Below, piece after piece: positions 7,792 to 16,830 of a stretch of DNA of 64,000 nt; the stretch's first letter is position 1; every line of letters begins with the position of its first letter. The stretch covers positions 310,001-374,000 of the forward strand of contig NZ_RWIU01000002.1 in assembly GCF_003944765.1 (NCBI RefSeq), given 5' to 3'. This DNA is from Hymenobacter perfusus. Its GTDB lineage: Bacteria > Bacteroidota > Bacteroidia > Cytophagales > Hymenobacteraceae. The notes under the pieces were generated by a model. It was not told where the DNA came from, did no database searches, and saw only the letters and a program-made list of their open reading frames with translations. The translations under genes and the position numbers were made by a program.

Positions 7792-10197
7792 TTAGTAGCC
7801 GTAGGTATAAGCCTTTTCCTTATAGCGGTACTCGTAGGTTTTGGTGAAATGCATGTCGTTGATGATCATGTAAATCTGCTTCACCTTCTGCTCCAGGTGC
7901 AGCTCGTTAATCTGACTGATCAGGCCCTTGTCGGTATAGTTCTGGCGCACCACGTAGATGTTGGCATCGAGGTGGCGCAGCAGCATAAAGAACTCGGCTA
8001 CGTAGCCGGTGGGTGGCGTATCTATCAGTACATAATCGTACTCCTCGCGCAGGCGTACCATCAGGTCATCCATGCGCTGGCTTTCCAGCAGCTCGGTAGG
8101 GTTCTGGGGAATGGGGCCGCAGCACAGCACGTCCAGATTGCGCACCATGGAGGAGTGGCGGCATTCCTCAAACGTGCTCAAACCCATCAGGTAGCTGCTC
8201 AGTCCATGCTCGGCGCACACGTCCTGCAGTCCGAAGTAGCCTGCTACGGTGGGGCGGCGCAGGTCGCATTCCAGCAACAGCACCTTCCGGCCACTCAGGG
8301 CTATTTCGGCGGCCAGGTTCACGGTGCAGAAGGTTTTACCCTCGCCCGGCACCGATGACGTGACGCCAATCACCTTCTTATCCAGCCCCGCCGAGAGGTA
8401 CTGCAGATTCACCCGAATAGAGCGGAACGACTCGGCAATAGGGCCTTTGGGGTCGCGCAACATGTTTTCCTTGTCCTGCTTGGAGCCGTGGGCCACCACG
8501 CCCAGCATCGGAATGGTAGTGATGCGCGACAGGTCTTCCTTGCTCTGGATGAGGCGGTTGGCCTTGTGCAGCATCAGCGTAACGCCCAGCGGCAGCAGCA
8601 GGCCCGCTACCACCGCAATGAGGGCCACCATGCCGGGCTTAGGGGCGGTAGGTCCGTCGCCGTTCATAGCCGCCACGTCCACCACTTTCTTGTCGGTGGC
8701 ATTGGTAGCCAGGGCAATGGCGGCTTCGGCCCGCTTCTCAATCAGGAACTGGTAGTTCTTGTCGTTGAAATCGGTTTTGCTTTTCAGGGTGGCCAGCTGC
8801 CGCTCGTTTTCGGGCATCTGGCTCATAGTGCCGCGCACCCGGCCCAGCTGGCCGTCCAGGTCGCGGAGGGCAATGTCGGCGGCGCGGGTCATGTTTACCA
8901 GCGTCTGGGTCAGGCTTTCCTTGGCTACTTTGATGCGCTCATCTAGGATAGTGACCATCGGGTTTTCCAGGGAGGCATTCACGCCCATGGCCGCCCGCTG
9001 GCTGTTCAGGTCGGTAAGCTGCATAATCAGGTTGTTTACCACCGGGTCCTCAATGCCCACGCTGGTAGGAGCCGCCAGCTGGCCGGCACCCTGGTGGGAG
9101 CGAAGGTAGCTGAGCATGTTCTGGTAATACTTTCGGTTGGTGCTCACCTTGGCCCGCAGCATTTCCAGCTCGCCCTGCTGCTGAATACCGCTAGCCGACT
9201 GCGCCCCGGCATCCACCATGCCCCGGGCCGCCCGGAAGGAGCTGAGCGCGGCCGTGGAGCGCCGCAGCGAGTCGGAGAGGTGGCCGATTTCTTTGTCCAG
9301 AAACGCCACCGTTTTCTGGCCCGTGACGTTCTTATCGCGCAAATCGTTTTCCACGTACACCCGCATCAGCGTATCCAGAAACTGAATTTCCTTCTGGGGC
9401 ACGCTGCCTTTGCTGGCCAGCTCCACAATCCGGGATTCCCGGTCGATGGGGCGCACGGTGAGGTGCTGCTGGTACTCGCCAGTCAGGCTGGCCTGGTCGC
9501 GCAGCTGCACAAAGTAGCGTTCCAGCGTAGCCTGGGCCGGGTATCCGGGCTCCGGCTGGAATACGGCTGTAAGCAAAGGAGTCCGGAGCGTATCGCCGGG
9601 CCGTACCATCTCATTTATGTGCGGATTCAGTACTTCCCGCACCAACTCGCCGGTAGGCAGGCTGTAGAGCTGGCCTTTGTCGGCATCGGCCTGCACATGG
9701 TAGCGGCCGTCGGGCAGCGGGTCCACATAAATGCGGACGCCCGTGAGCTGGGGCGCGTTGGGGTCGGGGATCAGGCGGAAGGGTACCGCGCCGGCCGGCC
9801 GTTCCTGCACTTGCACATCTTTCAGGGAGTTCAGCCACGAGGTGGGGGCCGCGTAGTAGCTGGCTTCAAACGGCAGACGCTTGAGAGCCCGCTGTACCAT
9901 ATCGGCGGAGGTAAGCAGCCCGATTTCGTCCTCCATCTTGGAGCCTTTTTCCTTGACTTCCAGAATTTTGAGCAGCTCCTGCGCCTGCTTCGAGCCGGTG
10001 CCCTGGTCGCCCAGCAGCATAGTAGAGCGGAAGGCGTACACCGGCTGCTTTACTTTCAGGTAGAAGAAAGCCGCCAGCCCGGCCAGCAGTAACGAAGCGA
10101 GGAACAACGGCCAGCGGTTGCGTAACCGGAAGAAAAGCTCGTGCAGATCAAGGTCATCAGCGGGAGTAGAGGGACGTTGTTCCATTCCGATAGTCAT
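7792..10197 (-). CDS. Wzc-like polysaccharide co-polymerase/tyrosine kinase
   Basis: An 801-residue fusion of a chain-length determinant domain and a bacterial tyrosine kinase. Order: N-terminal membrane helix (about 31-47), large periplasmic region with coiled coil (about 60-510), second helix (about 522-543), cytosolic kinase. Walker A is SVPGEGKT (615-622), Walker A' is LLLECDLRRP around D645, and Walker B is VLIDTPP around D726. The C-terminus is a tyrosine cluster (Y788, 790, 792, 797, 799, 801), the usual trans-autophosphorylation site. It controls polymer length and couples polymerisation to export through the Wza-like partner encoded 47 bp upstream. Confidence 0.95.
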   Translation of the reverse strand: MTIGMEQRPSTPADDLDLHELFFRLRNRWPLFLASLLLAGLAAFFYLKVKQPVYAFRSTMLLGDQGTGSKQAQELLKILEVKEKGSKMEDEIGLLTSADMVQRALKRLPFEASYYAAPTSWLNSLKDVQVQERPAGAVPFRLIPDPNAPQLTGVRIYVDPLPDGRYHVQADADKGQLYSLPTGELVREVLNPHINEMVRPGDTLRTPLLTAVFQPEPGYPAQATLERYFVQLRDQASLTGEYQQHLTVRPIDRESRIVELASKGSVPQKEIQFLDTLMRVYVENDLRDKNVTGQKTVAFLDKEIGHLSDSLRRSTAALSSFRAARGMVDAGAQSASGIQQQGELEMLRAKVSTNRKYYQNMLSYLRSHQGAGQLAAPTSVGIEDPVVNNLIMQLTDLNSQRAAMGVNASLENPMVTILDERIKVAKESLTQTLVNMTRAADIALRDLDGQLGRVRGTMSQMPENERQLATLKSKTDFNDKNYQFLIEKRAEAAIALATNATDKKVVDVAAMNGDGPTAPKPGMVALIAVVAGLLLPLGVTLMLHKANRLIQSKEDLSRITTIPMLGVVAHGSKQDKENMLRDPKGPIAESFRSIRVNLQYLSAGLDKKVIGVTSSVPGEGKTFCTVNLAAEIALSGRKVLLLECDLRRPTVAGYFGLQDVCAEHGLSSYLMGLSTFEECRHSSMVRNLDVLCCGPIPQNPTELLESQRMDDLMVRLREEYDYVLIDTPPTGYVAEFFMLLRHLDANIYVVRQNYTDKGLISQINELHLEQKVKQIYMIINDMHFTKTYEYRYKEKAYTYGY

Positions 10198-10244
10198 TTA
10201 ATGGTAGGATGAGGGGAGGTTCGGCGGTAATCAGGCCCCTGGTA

Positions 10245-11033
10245 TCAGAGGATTTTCAGGTAGTTGAGCACCAGTACCACCGCCGAAATGCCGGCGAATA
10301 CCAGGGCTAGGTTGGTGGCGTTGCCTCGGTCGGTGCGGGCCTTCATGGGCTCCACGTACAGCGCATCGTTGGGCAGCAAGTAGAAGTAGGGCGAGGTGAG
10401 CAGGGCCGGGTCGGTGAGGTCGAGCAGCACCACCTCCGAGCCCTTCGCCGTCTGCCGGATCAGCTTCACGTTCTGGCGGTTGCCGAACTCGGTCAGGTCG
10501 CCGGCCAGGCCCAGCCCCTCCAGCACGGTGCATTGCGCGTTGTACACGAAGTAGCGGCCCGGCACGCGCACCTCGCCCAGCACCGTTACCTTAAAGGAGA
10601 GCAGCTTCACCAGCACATTCGCTTTGGTGATATACGTACCCACCTGCTGCTGCACCAGCGCCTGGGCTTCTTCCACCGTGAGGCCCAGCACCTTCAGGCG
10701 GCCCACCGTAGGCAGATTAATGGTCCCGGCCTCATCCACGGAGTAGCCAGTGAGGTAGAGGTTGCCCGGGTCGCCGTTGAACACGGCCCGGGTGTCCACG
10801 GTATTGAACATGTCGTTCATCTGCTGCTGCACGCTCTGCACCCGAATGCTGAGCACATCACCGGGCTGGATGCGGTACTGCTGGCGGACGTTGTCCACCG
10901 TTACTGGGGTGCGGGTGCTGTAGCTGTTGCCCTGCAGATAGGGGAGTTTGCGTTGCGAAACACAGCCGCCCAACCCGGCCAGTAAGGGCAGCAGCAACAC
11001 CAACAGATAACGGAAGCGGAGAGAGAGGCGCAT
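10245..11033 (-). CDS. Wza-like polysaccharide export lipoprotein
   Basis: A 262-residue export lipoprotein. The signal peptide ends in the lipobox LGGC. The mature part has a Poly_export domain (YRIQPGDVLSIRVQSV, then YSVDEAGTINLPTVG, the typical G-Y-V/S-D-G-I-lpyiG pattern) followed by a SLBB-like region (KVTVLGEVRVPGRYFV). A hydrophobic helix at the extreme C-terminus (LALVFAGISAVVLVLNYL) recalls the membrane-spanning end of Wza-family proteins. It would form the outer-membrane exit for the exopolysaccharide. It is the first gene of the minus-strand operon and is divergent from the response regulator gene at 11304 across a 270-bp AT-rich spacer. No clear -7 box could be assigned there. Confidence 0.92.
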   Translation of the reverse strand: MRLSLRFRYLLVLLLPLLAGLGGCVSQRKLPYLQGNSYSTRTPVTVDNVRQQYRIQPGDVLSIRVQSVQQQMNDMFNTVDTRAVFNGDPGNLYLTGYSVDEAGTINLPTVGRLKVLGLTVEEAQALVQQQVGTYITKANVLVKLLSFKVTVLGEVRVPGRYFVYNAQCTVLEGLGLAGDLTEFGNRQNVKLIRQTAKGSEVVLLDLTDPALLTSPYFYLLPNDALYVEPMKARTDRGNATNLALVFAGISAVVLVLNYLKIL

Positions 11034-11303
11034 AGGGGAGAGAAAAGCAGCGAATGGATTCTGCGGAGGAGTTCAGAAAAAGTGTAGGCACACAATTGAA
11101 TGCCCAAACACTTCTATTGAATATTTCCATAAACGTATTGGATTGAAGCCGTAAAGTCAAGGTTTATTTAAATTATTCGGATATTTTTTTGTATTGATAG
11201 AAGTAATGGGCTTATGATGGTCAGGAGGGCGCAAAGTTGTTTTTATCCGGTGTCCGGCTTGGTGGTACTACCTTGCTGCCTTTCATTCGCGTATAGCCTG
11301 TCC

Positions 11304-11981
11304 ATGAAAATTCTGTTGGTTGAAGACGAACCCAAAGTGGCCTCCTTTCTGCACCAGGGCCTCACGGAGCAACATCACACCGTAGATCTGGCCGCCGATG
11401 GGGTGCTGGGGCTGCGCCTGGCCCAGGCCAATTCCTATGATCTGCTGATTCTGGATACGCTGCTGCCCGGCCTCAGCGGGCTGGAAGTGTGCCGGCAGGT
11501 GCGCGCCCACGATACCAGCGTACCCATTCTGATGCTCACGGCCCTGGGCGAAACCGACGATAAAATCCGGGGCCTCGATGCCGGCGCCGACGATTATCTG
11601 GTGAAGCCGTTTGCGTTTCAGGAGCTGCTGGCCCGCATCCGGGCCCTCACGCGCCGCCGCCACGACTCCCCCTCCGCCAACTCGGTCCTGCGCCTAGCCG
11701 ACCTTAGCCTTGACCCCAGCCGGAAGCTGGTGCAGCGCGCCGGCCAGACCATTCAACTCACGGCCCGGGAGTTTGCCCTGCTGGAATACCTGTTGCGCAG
11801 CCAGAACCGCGTGGTGTCGCGCGTGGATATTCTGGAGCACGTCTGGGAAACGTCCTTCGATACGGGCTCCAACGTCATCGACGTGTACATCAACTTCCTC
11901 CGCAAAAAACTCGATAAAGACTTCACCCCCAAGCTCATTCACACGCTGGTGGGCATGGGGTACGTGATGAAGGAAGAGTAG
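11304..11981 (+). CDS. OmpR-family response regulator
   Basis: A 225-residue DNA-binding response regulator. The receiver domain has the acidic pair at E7-D8, the phosphoacceptor D51 (LLILDTLLPG) and the conserved Lys in DDYLVKPF. The winged-helix output domain covers about 128-223 and ends in NVIDVYINFLRKKLD and HTLVGMGYV. The ATG at 11304 is chosen because the family consensus MKILLVEDEP begins there. Its kinase partner follows 154 bp downstream on the same strand. The regulator at 38355 is the same length and similar in sequence. The repeats upstream of the SulP gene, directly after this pair, are a candidate target (inference). Confidence 0.95.
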   Translation: MKILLVEDEPKVASFLHQGLTEQHHTVDLAADGVLGLRLAQANSYDLLILDTLLPGLSGLEVCRQVRAHDTSVPILMLTALGETDDKIRGLDAGADDYLVKPFAFQELLARIRALTRRRHDSPSANSVLRLADLSLDPSRKLVQRAGQTIQLTAREFALLEYLLRSQNRVVSRVDILEHVWETSFDTGSNVIDVYINFLRKKLDKDFTPKLIHTLVGMGYVMKEE

Positions 11982-12135
11982 CTTCCTGCTGCGGAGAGTG
12001 TGAGATAATGTGGTTGAATGGGCGAAATGCCGGACAGGATCTGGGCGCAAACGAGCTTAGGCAGTTTCCGGCATCCTGCTACCCTGTACTGCGCACATTC
12101 GCCACATTTTTTACCACACTTACTACATTCAATAA

Positions 12136-13542
12136 ATGTCCATCCGTACCCGCCTGACGCTGCAATTTGCCGCTATTCTGGTTGTAACGCTGCTGCTGTT
12201 TTCGGCGGTGATTTACTTTTTTACCTACCAGTCGCGGCGGGAGGCGTTCAGTGAAAGTCTGTTTGCCCGGGCCCGCATTGTGGCCCACGTCTACCTCGAT
12301 GGTACCCGGCGGGAAGACGAGGAAAGCCGGGCTTCCTACCGGCGCTACCTGCGGCAGTTCTACCGCACCCTGCCCGAGGAGGAAGTGCGCGTGTTCGATA
12401 CCCGCAACCAGGTAGTGTTCGAGGAAGGCCTGGCGGGCCGCGAGGCCGTGCCGCAGGATTTGCTGCGCCTGGTGCGTACTGATGGCCGGGAAGTAGTGCT
12501 GGAAGACAGCTACCGCCAGACCGTGGGCCTGCTTTACCGTGACGCCATCCGGGGCGACTTTGTGGTGGTAGCTTCGTCCGTTGATGCCGACACCCGCCAG
12601 AAGCTCCAGGACTTGGCCACGGTGCTCACCTTCGGGCTGCTGGCTTCCTTTGTGATTGTGGGTATTGGGGGCTGGTTTTTTGCCGGCCAAGCCCTGAAAC
12701 CCATGAAACGTATTATTCAGGAGGTGGATAGCATCACGGCCTCCGACCTGCACCGCCGCCTGTCGCAGGCCGATGGGCAGGATGAGGTGTCGTTGCTGGC
12801 CCAGCGGTTCAATAGCCTGCTCAACCGCCTCGAAACGGCCTTTGCCGGGCAACGCACCTTCGTGCGCGACGCCTCGCACGAGTTGCGTACCCCGCTGGCG
12901 GCCATTATCGGGCAGCTGGAGGTGTCGCTGCTGCAGCAGGAGCGCAGCTCCCAGGAATACCGCCGGGTGCTGCAAAGTACCCTCGATGCGGCCCGGCTGC
13001 TCAAGGACCTCACCAATGGCCTGCTCCAGATTGCCCGCGCCTCCGACGACCCCTCGCAGGTCCCGCGAACCTTGTTGCGGCTGGATGAACTGCTGCTGCA
13101 GGCGCACGAGGAAGTGCACCGCCGTCACCCCACCTGCCGCATTGATCTGGACTTCAGCGAAACACCCGACGCGCCGCGCCGCGTGCCGTTCGGGGTGCTG
13201 GGCAACGAAGCTTTGCTCCTCTCCGCCTTCCTGAATATTCTGGAAAATGCCTGTAAGTTTTCCGTCGGTAGTCTGGCGCCGGTAGTAGCTACGCTCACCA
13301 CCTCCCGCACCCGCGTGCGTCTGACCGTGCGCGACCGGGGCGTGGGCATGACGGAAGCTGACCGCCAGCAGGTATTCGTGCCCTTTTTCCGGGCCGATGC
13401 TGTACGCACCGTGCCGGGCCACGGTATCGGGCTGCCGCTCACCGCCAAAATTATGCAACTACACGAAGGTGAAATCGTGGTGGAAAGTGAGTTGGGCCAG
13501 GGTACGGCTGTAACCCTGGATCTGCCAACGGCCATCGTCTGA
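12136..13542 (+). CDS. Sensor histidine kinase (HAMP type)
   Basis: A 468-residue membrane sensor kinase. Helix one is at about 9-30, a periplasmic sensor of about 130 residues follows, helix two is at about 162-184, and a HAMP linker starts LKPMKRIIQEVDSI. The dimerisation/phosphoacceptor box is ASHELRTPLAAIIG with H248. The ATPase domain has an N box (NILENACKF) and G boxes (DRGVGM, GHGIGLPL). It should phosphorylate the regulator encoded at 11304. The extracytoplasmic signal cannot be read from the sequence. The layout resembles CusS/QseC-type kinases, and the kinase at 36806 is a paralogue with the same domain order. Confidence 0.94.
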   Translation: MSIRTRLTLQFAAILVVTLLLFSAVIYFFTYQSRREAFSESLFARARIVAHVYLDGTRREDEESRASYRRYLRQFYRTLPEEEVRVFDTRNQVVFEEGLAGREAVPQDLLRLVRTDGREVVLEDSYRQTVGLLYRDAIRGDFVVVASSVDADTRQKLQDLATVLTFGLLASFVIVGIGGWFFAGQALKPMKRIIQEVDSITASDLHRRLSQADGQDEVSLLAQRFNSLLNRLETAFAGQRTFVRDASHELRTPLAAIIGQLEVSLLQQERSSQEYRRVLQSTLDAARLLKDLTNGLLQIARASDDPSQVPRTLLRLDELLLQAHEEVHRRHPTCRIDLDFSETPDAPRRVPFGVLGNEALLLSAFLNILENACKFSVGSLAPVVATLTTSRTRVRLTVRDRGVGMTEADRQQVFVPFFRADAVRTVPGHGIGLPLTAKIMQLHEGEIVVESELGQGTAVTLDLPTAIV

Positions 13543-13685
13543 CGGGTTTGTTCACCGTCAATGCGCCGTGTTTGGTAAATTGTAGCTAGTCAATATGTTA
13601 CGGTTGTCGAAGCTGGCAAACTACATACAAGGTGGATACTGAGTAATAATTGTCTGTATAAATTATTGATAATCAAATATTTGAA

Positions 13686-13744
13686 TTTTTAATTAGTTTT
13701 TAATTTGCTTTTAACTAGGTCTTAACGAGCTGGCTGTAGACTTG
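13686..13744 (+). promoter_or_regulatory. Activator-type promoter: four 11-bp repeats plus -7 box
   Basis: Four direct repeats with TTAAT/TTAAC cores begin at 13689, 13700, 13711 and 13722, an exact 11-bp period. The last core starts 15 bp before TAGACTTG (13737-13744), a Bacteroidota-like -7 box with one deviation from TAnnTTTG. The SulP start codon lies 66 bp further on. The 11-bp period and the phase to the -7 box match binding of tandem OmpR/PhoB-family dimers (known for this family). The regulator encoded at 11304 is the nearest candidate (inference). Confidence 0.72.
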
Positions 13745-13810
13745 CATTAATTCGATGGGCCTGGAAAGGCCCGCCGGACTGCTCCGTCCTCTATTGCCTC
13801 CCCTCGTCCC

Positions 13811-15418
13811 ATGTTGAAAGTTGCCCGGGTTTCCGAAACACCGAATATGCAGCGGCCCGCCGGTTTACCGTCGTCGCCGTGGCAGTCGCTGAGTAAAGAC
13901 CTGCCGGCCGGACTGGTGGTTTTTCTGGTGGCACTGCCGCTGTGCCTGGGTATTTCCCTGGCCTCGGGGGCACCGTTGCTGGCCGGCGTTATTGCGGGCA
14001 TCGTAGGGGGCGTGGTCGTATCATGGCTGAGCGGCTCGCAGTTGAGTGCCAGCGGCCCGGCGGCCGGCCTCACCAGTATCATTCTGGCTTCACTGAGCAC
14101 GTTAGGCTCCTTTGAAGCGGTATTGGCGGCCGTGGTTATTGCGGGTATTATTCAGGTAATTCTCGGGGTGCTCAAAGCGGGTATTATCGGGCTTTACTTC
14201 CCTACGTCCGTTATCCGGGGCATGCTGGCTGCCATTGGCCTCACGCTTATTCTCAAGCAGATTCCGCACCTGTTGGGGGCTGATGCCGACTACTTTGAGG
14301 ACATGACCTTCCTGCAGTTCGATGGGCAGAATACCTTCTCGGCTATCGAAAATGCACTGCAGGGAATCGGGGCTGGTTCTCTGTTGGTGGGGTTGGTGTC
14401 GTTGGGGGTGCTGTTGCTCTGGGAAGAGAAGGTAGTAAAGCGCGTGAAAGCATTACGGCTCATTCCCGGGGCCCTGATTGTGGTACTGCTGGCTATCGGG
14501 CTCAATAACCTGCTCGATGTGGCCGCTCCGGTATTGCGCATTCGGCCCCAGCATCTGGTAAATCTGCCCAACATCACCTCCTGGCACGACTTTACGTCCG
14601 CCTTTGCCAAACCCGACTGGTCGGCGCTGAAGCATCCGGGCTTCGTGATGGTGGCCTTCACCATTGCCGTGGTGGCGTCGCTGGAGTCTTTGCTGAGTGT
14701 GAAGGCAGTGGATAAGCTCGACCCGCACAAGCGCGTCACGCCAACCAACCGGGAGCTAATGGCGCAGGGAGCAGGCAATATCATCAGCGGCTTGCTGGGC
14801 GGCTTGCCCATCACGGCCGTTATCGTGCGCAGTTCGGCTAACATCAATGCCGGCGGGCAAACGCGCATGTCCTCCTTTTTTCATGGCCTGCTGCTGCTGG
14901 TGAGCCTGTTGTTTCTGGAGTCCATCCTGAATCAGGTGCCCTACTCGGCCCTGGCAGCGGTGCTGCTGGTGGTCGGCTACAAACTCACGAAACCCGCCTT
15001 ATACGTTACGCAGTGGCGGTTGGGGTGGCAGCAGTTCCTGCCGTTCATCGTTACCATTCTGGCCATTCTGTTTACTGACTTGCTAAAAGGCGTGACGGTT
15101 GGTCTGGCCATTGGCATCTTCTACATTCTGAAGGCCAATTATGAGTCGGCGTATTTTCTGAGCAAGCCGGCCTCGCAGCAGGCGGGTCCTGTCCACCTCA
15201 AATTGTCGGAGCAGGTATCCTTTCTCAATAAGGCCAGCATCGTGAAGGTGCTGGATGAGCTGCCCAACGACACCAACGTGCTCATTGATGGTTCCGACTC
15301 CTCGTTCATTGATTACGACGTGCTGGAAGCCATTGAGAACTTCCGTCTCTCAGCCCCGGAACGCGGGATTCAGCTGGAGCTGCGGGCCATTCCGCAGGTG
15401 CAGGTGCTGGGCCACTAG
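13811..15418 (+). CDS. SulP-family anion transporter, probable bicarbonate uptake
   Basis: A 535-residue SLC26/SulP transporter with 10-14 membrane helices. The N-terminal signature DLPAGLVVFLVALPLCLGISLASG and the NAGGQTRMSSFFHG region are typical of bacterial SulP proteins. The C-terminal 75 residues (about 460-535, FLNKASIVKVLDEL, NVLIDGSDSSFIDYDVLE) form a STAS-like cytosolic domain. A beta-carbonic anhydrase gene follows 110 bp downstream on the same strand. This pairing is recurrent and suggests bicarbonate as substrate, although sulfate cannot be excluded. A second in-frame ATG at 13847 is a possible alternative start. Confidence 0.9.
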   Translation: MLKVARVSETPNMQRPAGLPSSPWQSLSKDLPAGLVVFLVALPLCLGISLASGAPLLAGVIAGIVGGVVVSWLSGSQLSASGPAAGLTSIILASLSTLGSFEAVLAAVVIAGIIQVILGVLKAGIIGLYFPTSVIRGMLAAIGLTLILKQIPHLLGADADYFEDMTFLQFDGQNTFSAIENALQGIGAGSLLVGLVSLGVLLLWEEKVVKRVKALRLIPGALIVVLLAIGLNNLLDVAAPVLRIRPQHLVNLPNITSWHDFTSAFAKPDWSALKHPGFVMVAFTIAVVASLESLLSVKAVDKLDPHKRVTPTNRELMAQGAGNIISGLLGGLPITAVIVRSSANINAGGQTRMSSFFHGLLLLVSLLFLESILNQVPYSALAAVLLVVGYKLTKPALYVTQWRLGWQQFLPFIVTILAILFTDLLKGVTVGLAIGIFYILKANYESAYFLSKPASQQAGPVHLKLSEQVSFLNKASIVKVLDELPNDTNVLIDGSDSSFIDYDVLEAIENFRLSAPERGIQLELRAIPQVQVLGH

Positions 15419-15528
15419 CGTGAACAAGCAAACTGATTAAGGGCTGGGCAGTAACCCCGCTGCCATCACGGACTCATTCTTCATCTGTCACTTCAACAAG
15501 TCAACCAACCGTTTCGCTACCCAACCAT

Positions 15529-16293
15529 ATGCAAGGCATCGAACCAATTCTGGACAATAACCGCAAGTGGGTTGAAGAAAAGCGGGCCAAGGACCCGGAC
15601 TTCTTCAACCGGCTGGCCGACGGCCAAAAGCCCAGATACTTGTTCATTGGCTGCTCCGATTCGCGGGTGCCGGCCTCGGCCATCACCGGCACCGGGCCCG
15701 GCGAAATGTTTGTGCATCGAAACATTGCCAACCTCGTTATTCACACCGATTACAACTTGCTGTCGGTGCTGCAATACGCGGTGGAAGTGCTGGGCGTGGA
15801 GGATATTATGGTGGTAGGCCACTATGGTTGCGGCGGTGTGGCAGCAGCAGCCAGCAACAAGCAATATGGCCTCATCGATGGCTGGCTGACCAACATCCGC
15901 GACGTTATCCGGATGCACGAAATGGAATTCCTGCGCATCAAGGACGACGATGCCCGCCTGCGTCGGTTGGTAGAGCTGAACGTGATTGAGCAGGTGCGCA
16001 ACCTCGCCAAAACCAGTATTATCCAGAATGCCCGCAAAGGAGCCAAGCCACCCCGTCTGCACGGCTTGGTGTACGATATCAAGGAAGGCCTGCTGAAGGA
16101 TCTGCAGGTAGAGGACAACCTGATTGCGGAACTGGAGCACATCTACGGCACCCATGCCATGCAGCATGCCGCCAAAGTGCTGGAGAAGGAAGTGGAGCAG
16201 CCCGGCCTCACCGCCGACAAACCCGAGCTGACGGATGAAGCGGCAAAGGAAACAAAAAAAGCAGGCAAAGAAACCATGCGTCAGACCAGCTAG
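15529..16293 (+). CDS. Beta-class carbonic anhydrase
   Basis: A 254-residue beta-carbonic anhydrase that interconverts CO2 and bicarbonate in the cytoplasm. The zinc ligands are C42, H98 and C101 (GCSDSR at 41-46 and GHYGCGG at 97-103), with the D44-R46 dyad present. The last 45 residues are a charged extension (Glu/Lys-rich) beyond the usual catalytic domain. It follows the SulP transporter gene and is probably co-transcribed, so imported bicarbonate could be converted in place. A strong terminator lies about 60 bp after the stop codon. Confidence 0.96.
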   Translation: MQGIEPILDNNRKWVEEKRAKDPDFFNRLADGQKPRYLFIGCSDSRVPASAITGTGPGEMFVHRNIANLVIHTDYNLLSVLQYAVEVLGVEDIMVVGHYGCGGVAAAASNKQYGLIDGWLTNIRDVIRMHEMEFLRIKDDDARLRRLVELNVIEQVRNLAKTSIIQNARKGAKPPRLHGLVYDIKEGLLKDLQVEDNLIAELEHIYGTHAMQHAAKVLEKEVEQPGLTADKPELTDEAAKETKKAGKETMRQTS

Positions 16294-16325
16294 GTCTGTC
16301 GCTCCAGCATCATCGGGCGTAGTCT

Positions 16326-16445
16326 GAGGGGAGTGCGCTTTCGATGTGTGGAACCACCATTTCCTTTGGAAATGGTGGTTTTTTTGCGTTTTAAGGGGTG
16401 ATACAGCTGGTAATAAAATGCGGTGCCTAGGTAAAAAGTATGTTC
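16326..16445. repeat. Direct repeat copy A of island boundary
   Basis: This stretch of about 120 bp recurs at 19938-20058 in the same orientation with high identity. Shared blocks include GAGTGCGCTTTCGAT, CCATTTCCTTTGG and GGGTGATACAGCTGGTAAT. It contains the hairpin annotated as a terminator at 16352. The two copies bracket an accessory island with an acyltransferase and transposase debris. Short open frames on the minus strand within the copies look incidental. Confidence 0.8.
16352..16386 (+). terminator. Rho-independent terminator after carbonic anhydrase gene
   Basis: A perfect 13-bp stem (AACCACCATTTCC paired with its complement at 16368-16380) encloses a 3-nt loop and is followed by a T-run. 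It is 59 bp downstream of the carbonic anhydrase stop codon and can end the SulP-carbonic anhydrase transcript. Confidence 0.85.
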
Positions 16446-16830
16446 AAAAGTAGATCGTGACTTTTCATTCCTGCTACGCCTGAGCGTTCTAACTACCAGA
16501 GAAAATATCAATTCGTGCCTACCTGCGTCGGCCTAATGCAGAGGGCTTCCAGCAAGTGCGCCTGCTTGCCCCAAGTCGACTTTCTAAACAGCTTCAGTAC
16601 TAGAAGCCGAAGGTTTTTATCAGAATAAACAAGATGATTATCACAGCAGCCGTTGGCAATCAGACTGGGTCTGCAGAAGCTAATTGTTTCAGCAGTGGCT
16701 TTGCGTTTCTTCTGAACTTTAGCTGTTGTTTCATGGCTAAATATTTATAGTTCAGACATGTATGAGCGAAAAAGGAATAGATGCTTTCCCTGCGCTAGTG
16801 TTATGCTGCGTAAGTCGTCGCCTCTTTCTT
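16446..16830. other. Gene-free low-GC spacer in the island
   Basis: About 385 bp with no supported gene. On the minus strand one frame without a start codon can be read from about 16740 down to about 16515 (it contains KVQKKRKATAETISF and LEALCIRPTQVGTN). It has no recognisable family and lacks an ATG/GTG/TTG start, so it may be a gene remnant or chance. Base composition is lower in GC than the surrounding chromosome. Confidence 0.5.

Noticed and set aside
12079-13458. A 459-codon open frame antisense to the histidine kinase gene
   Set aside because: It is the mirror of a gene with clear kinase motifs; the translation has no family features and such antisense frames are common at this GC content.
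16290-16511. Short minus-strand frame inside repeat copy A (similar frame at 19492-20001 across copy B)
   Set aside because: Shared residues such as GNGG come only from the repeated hairpin; no start signals or family.
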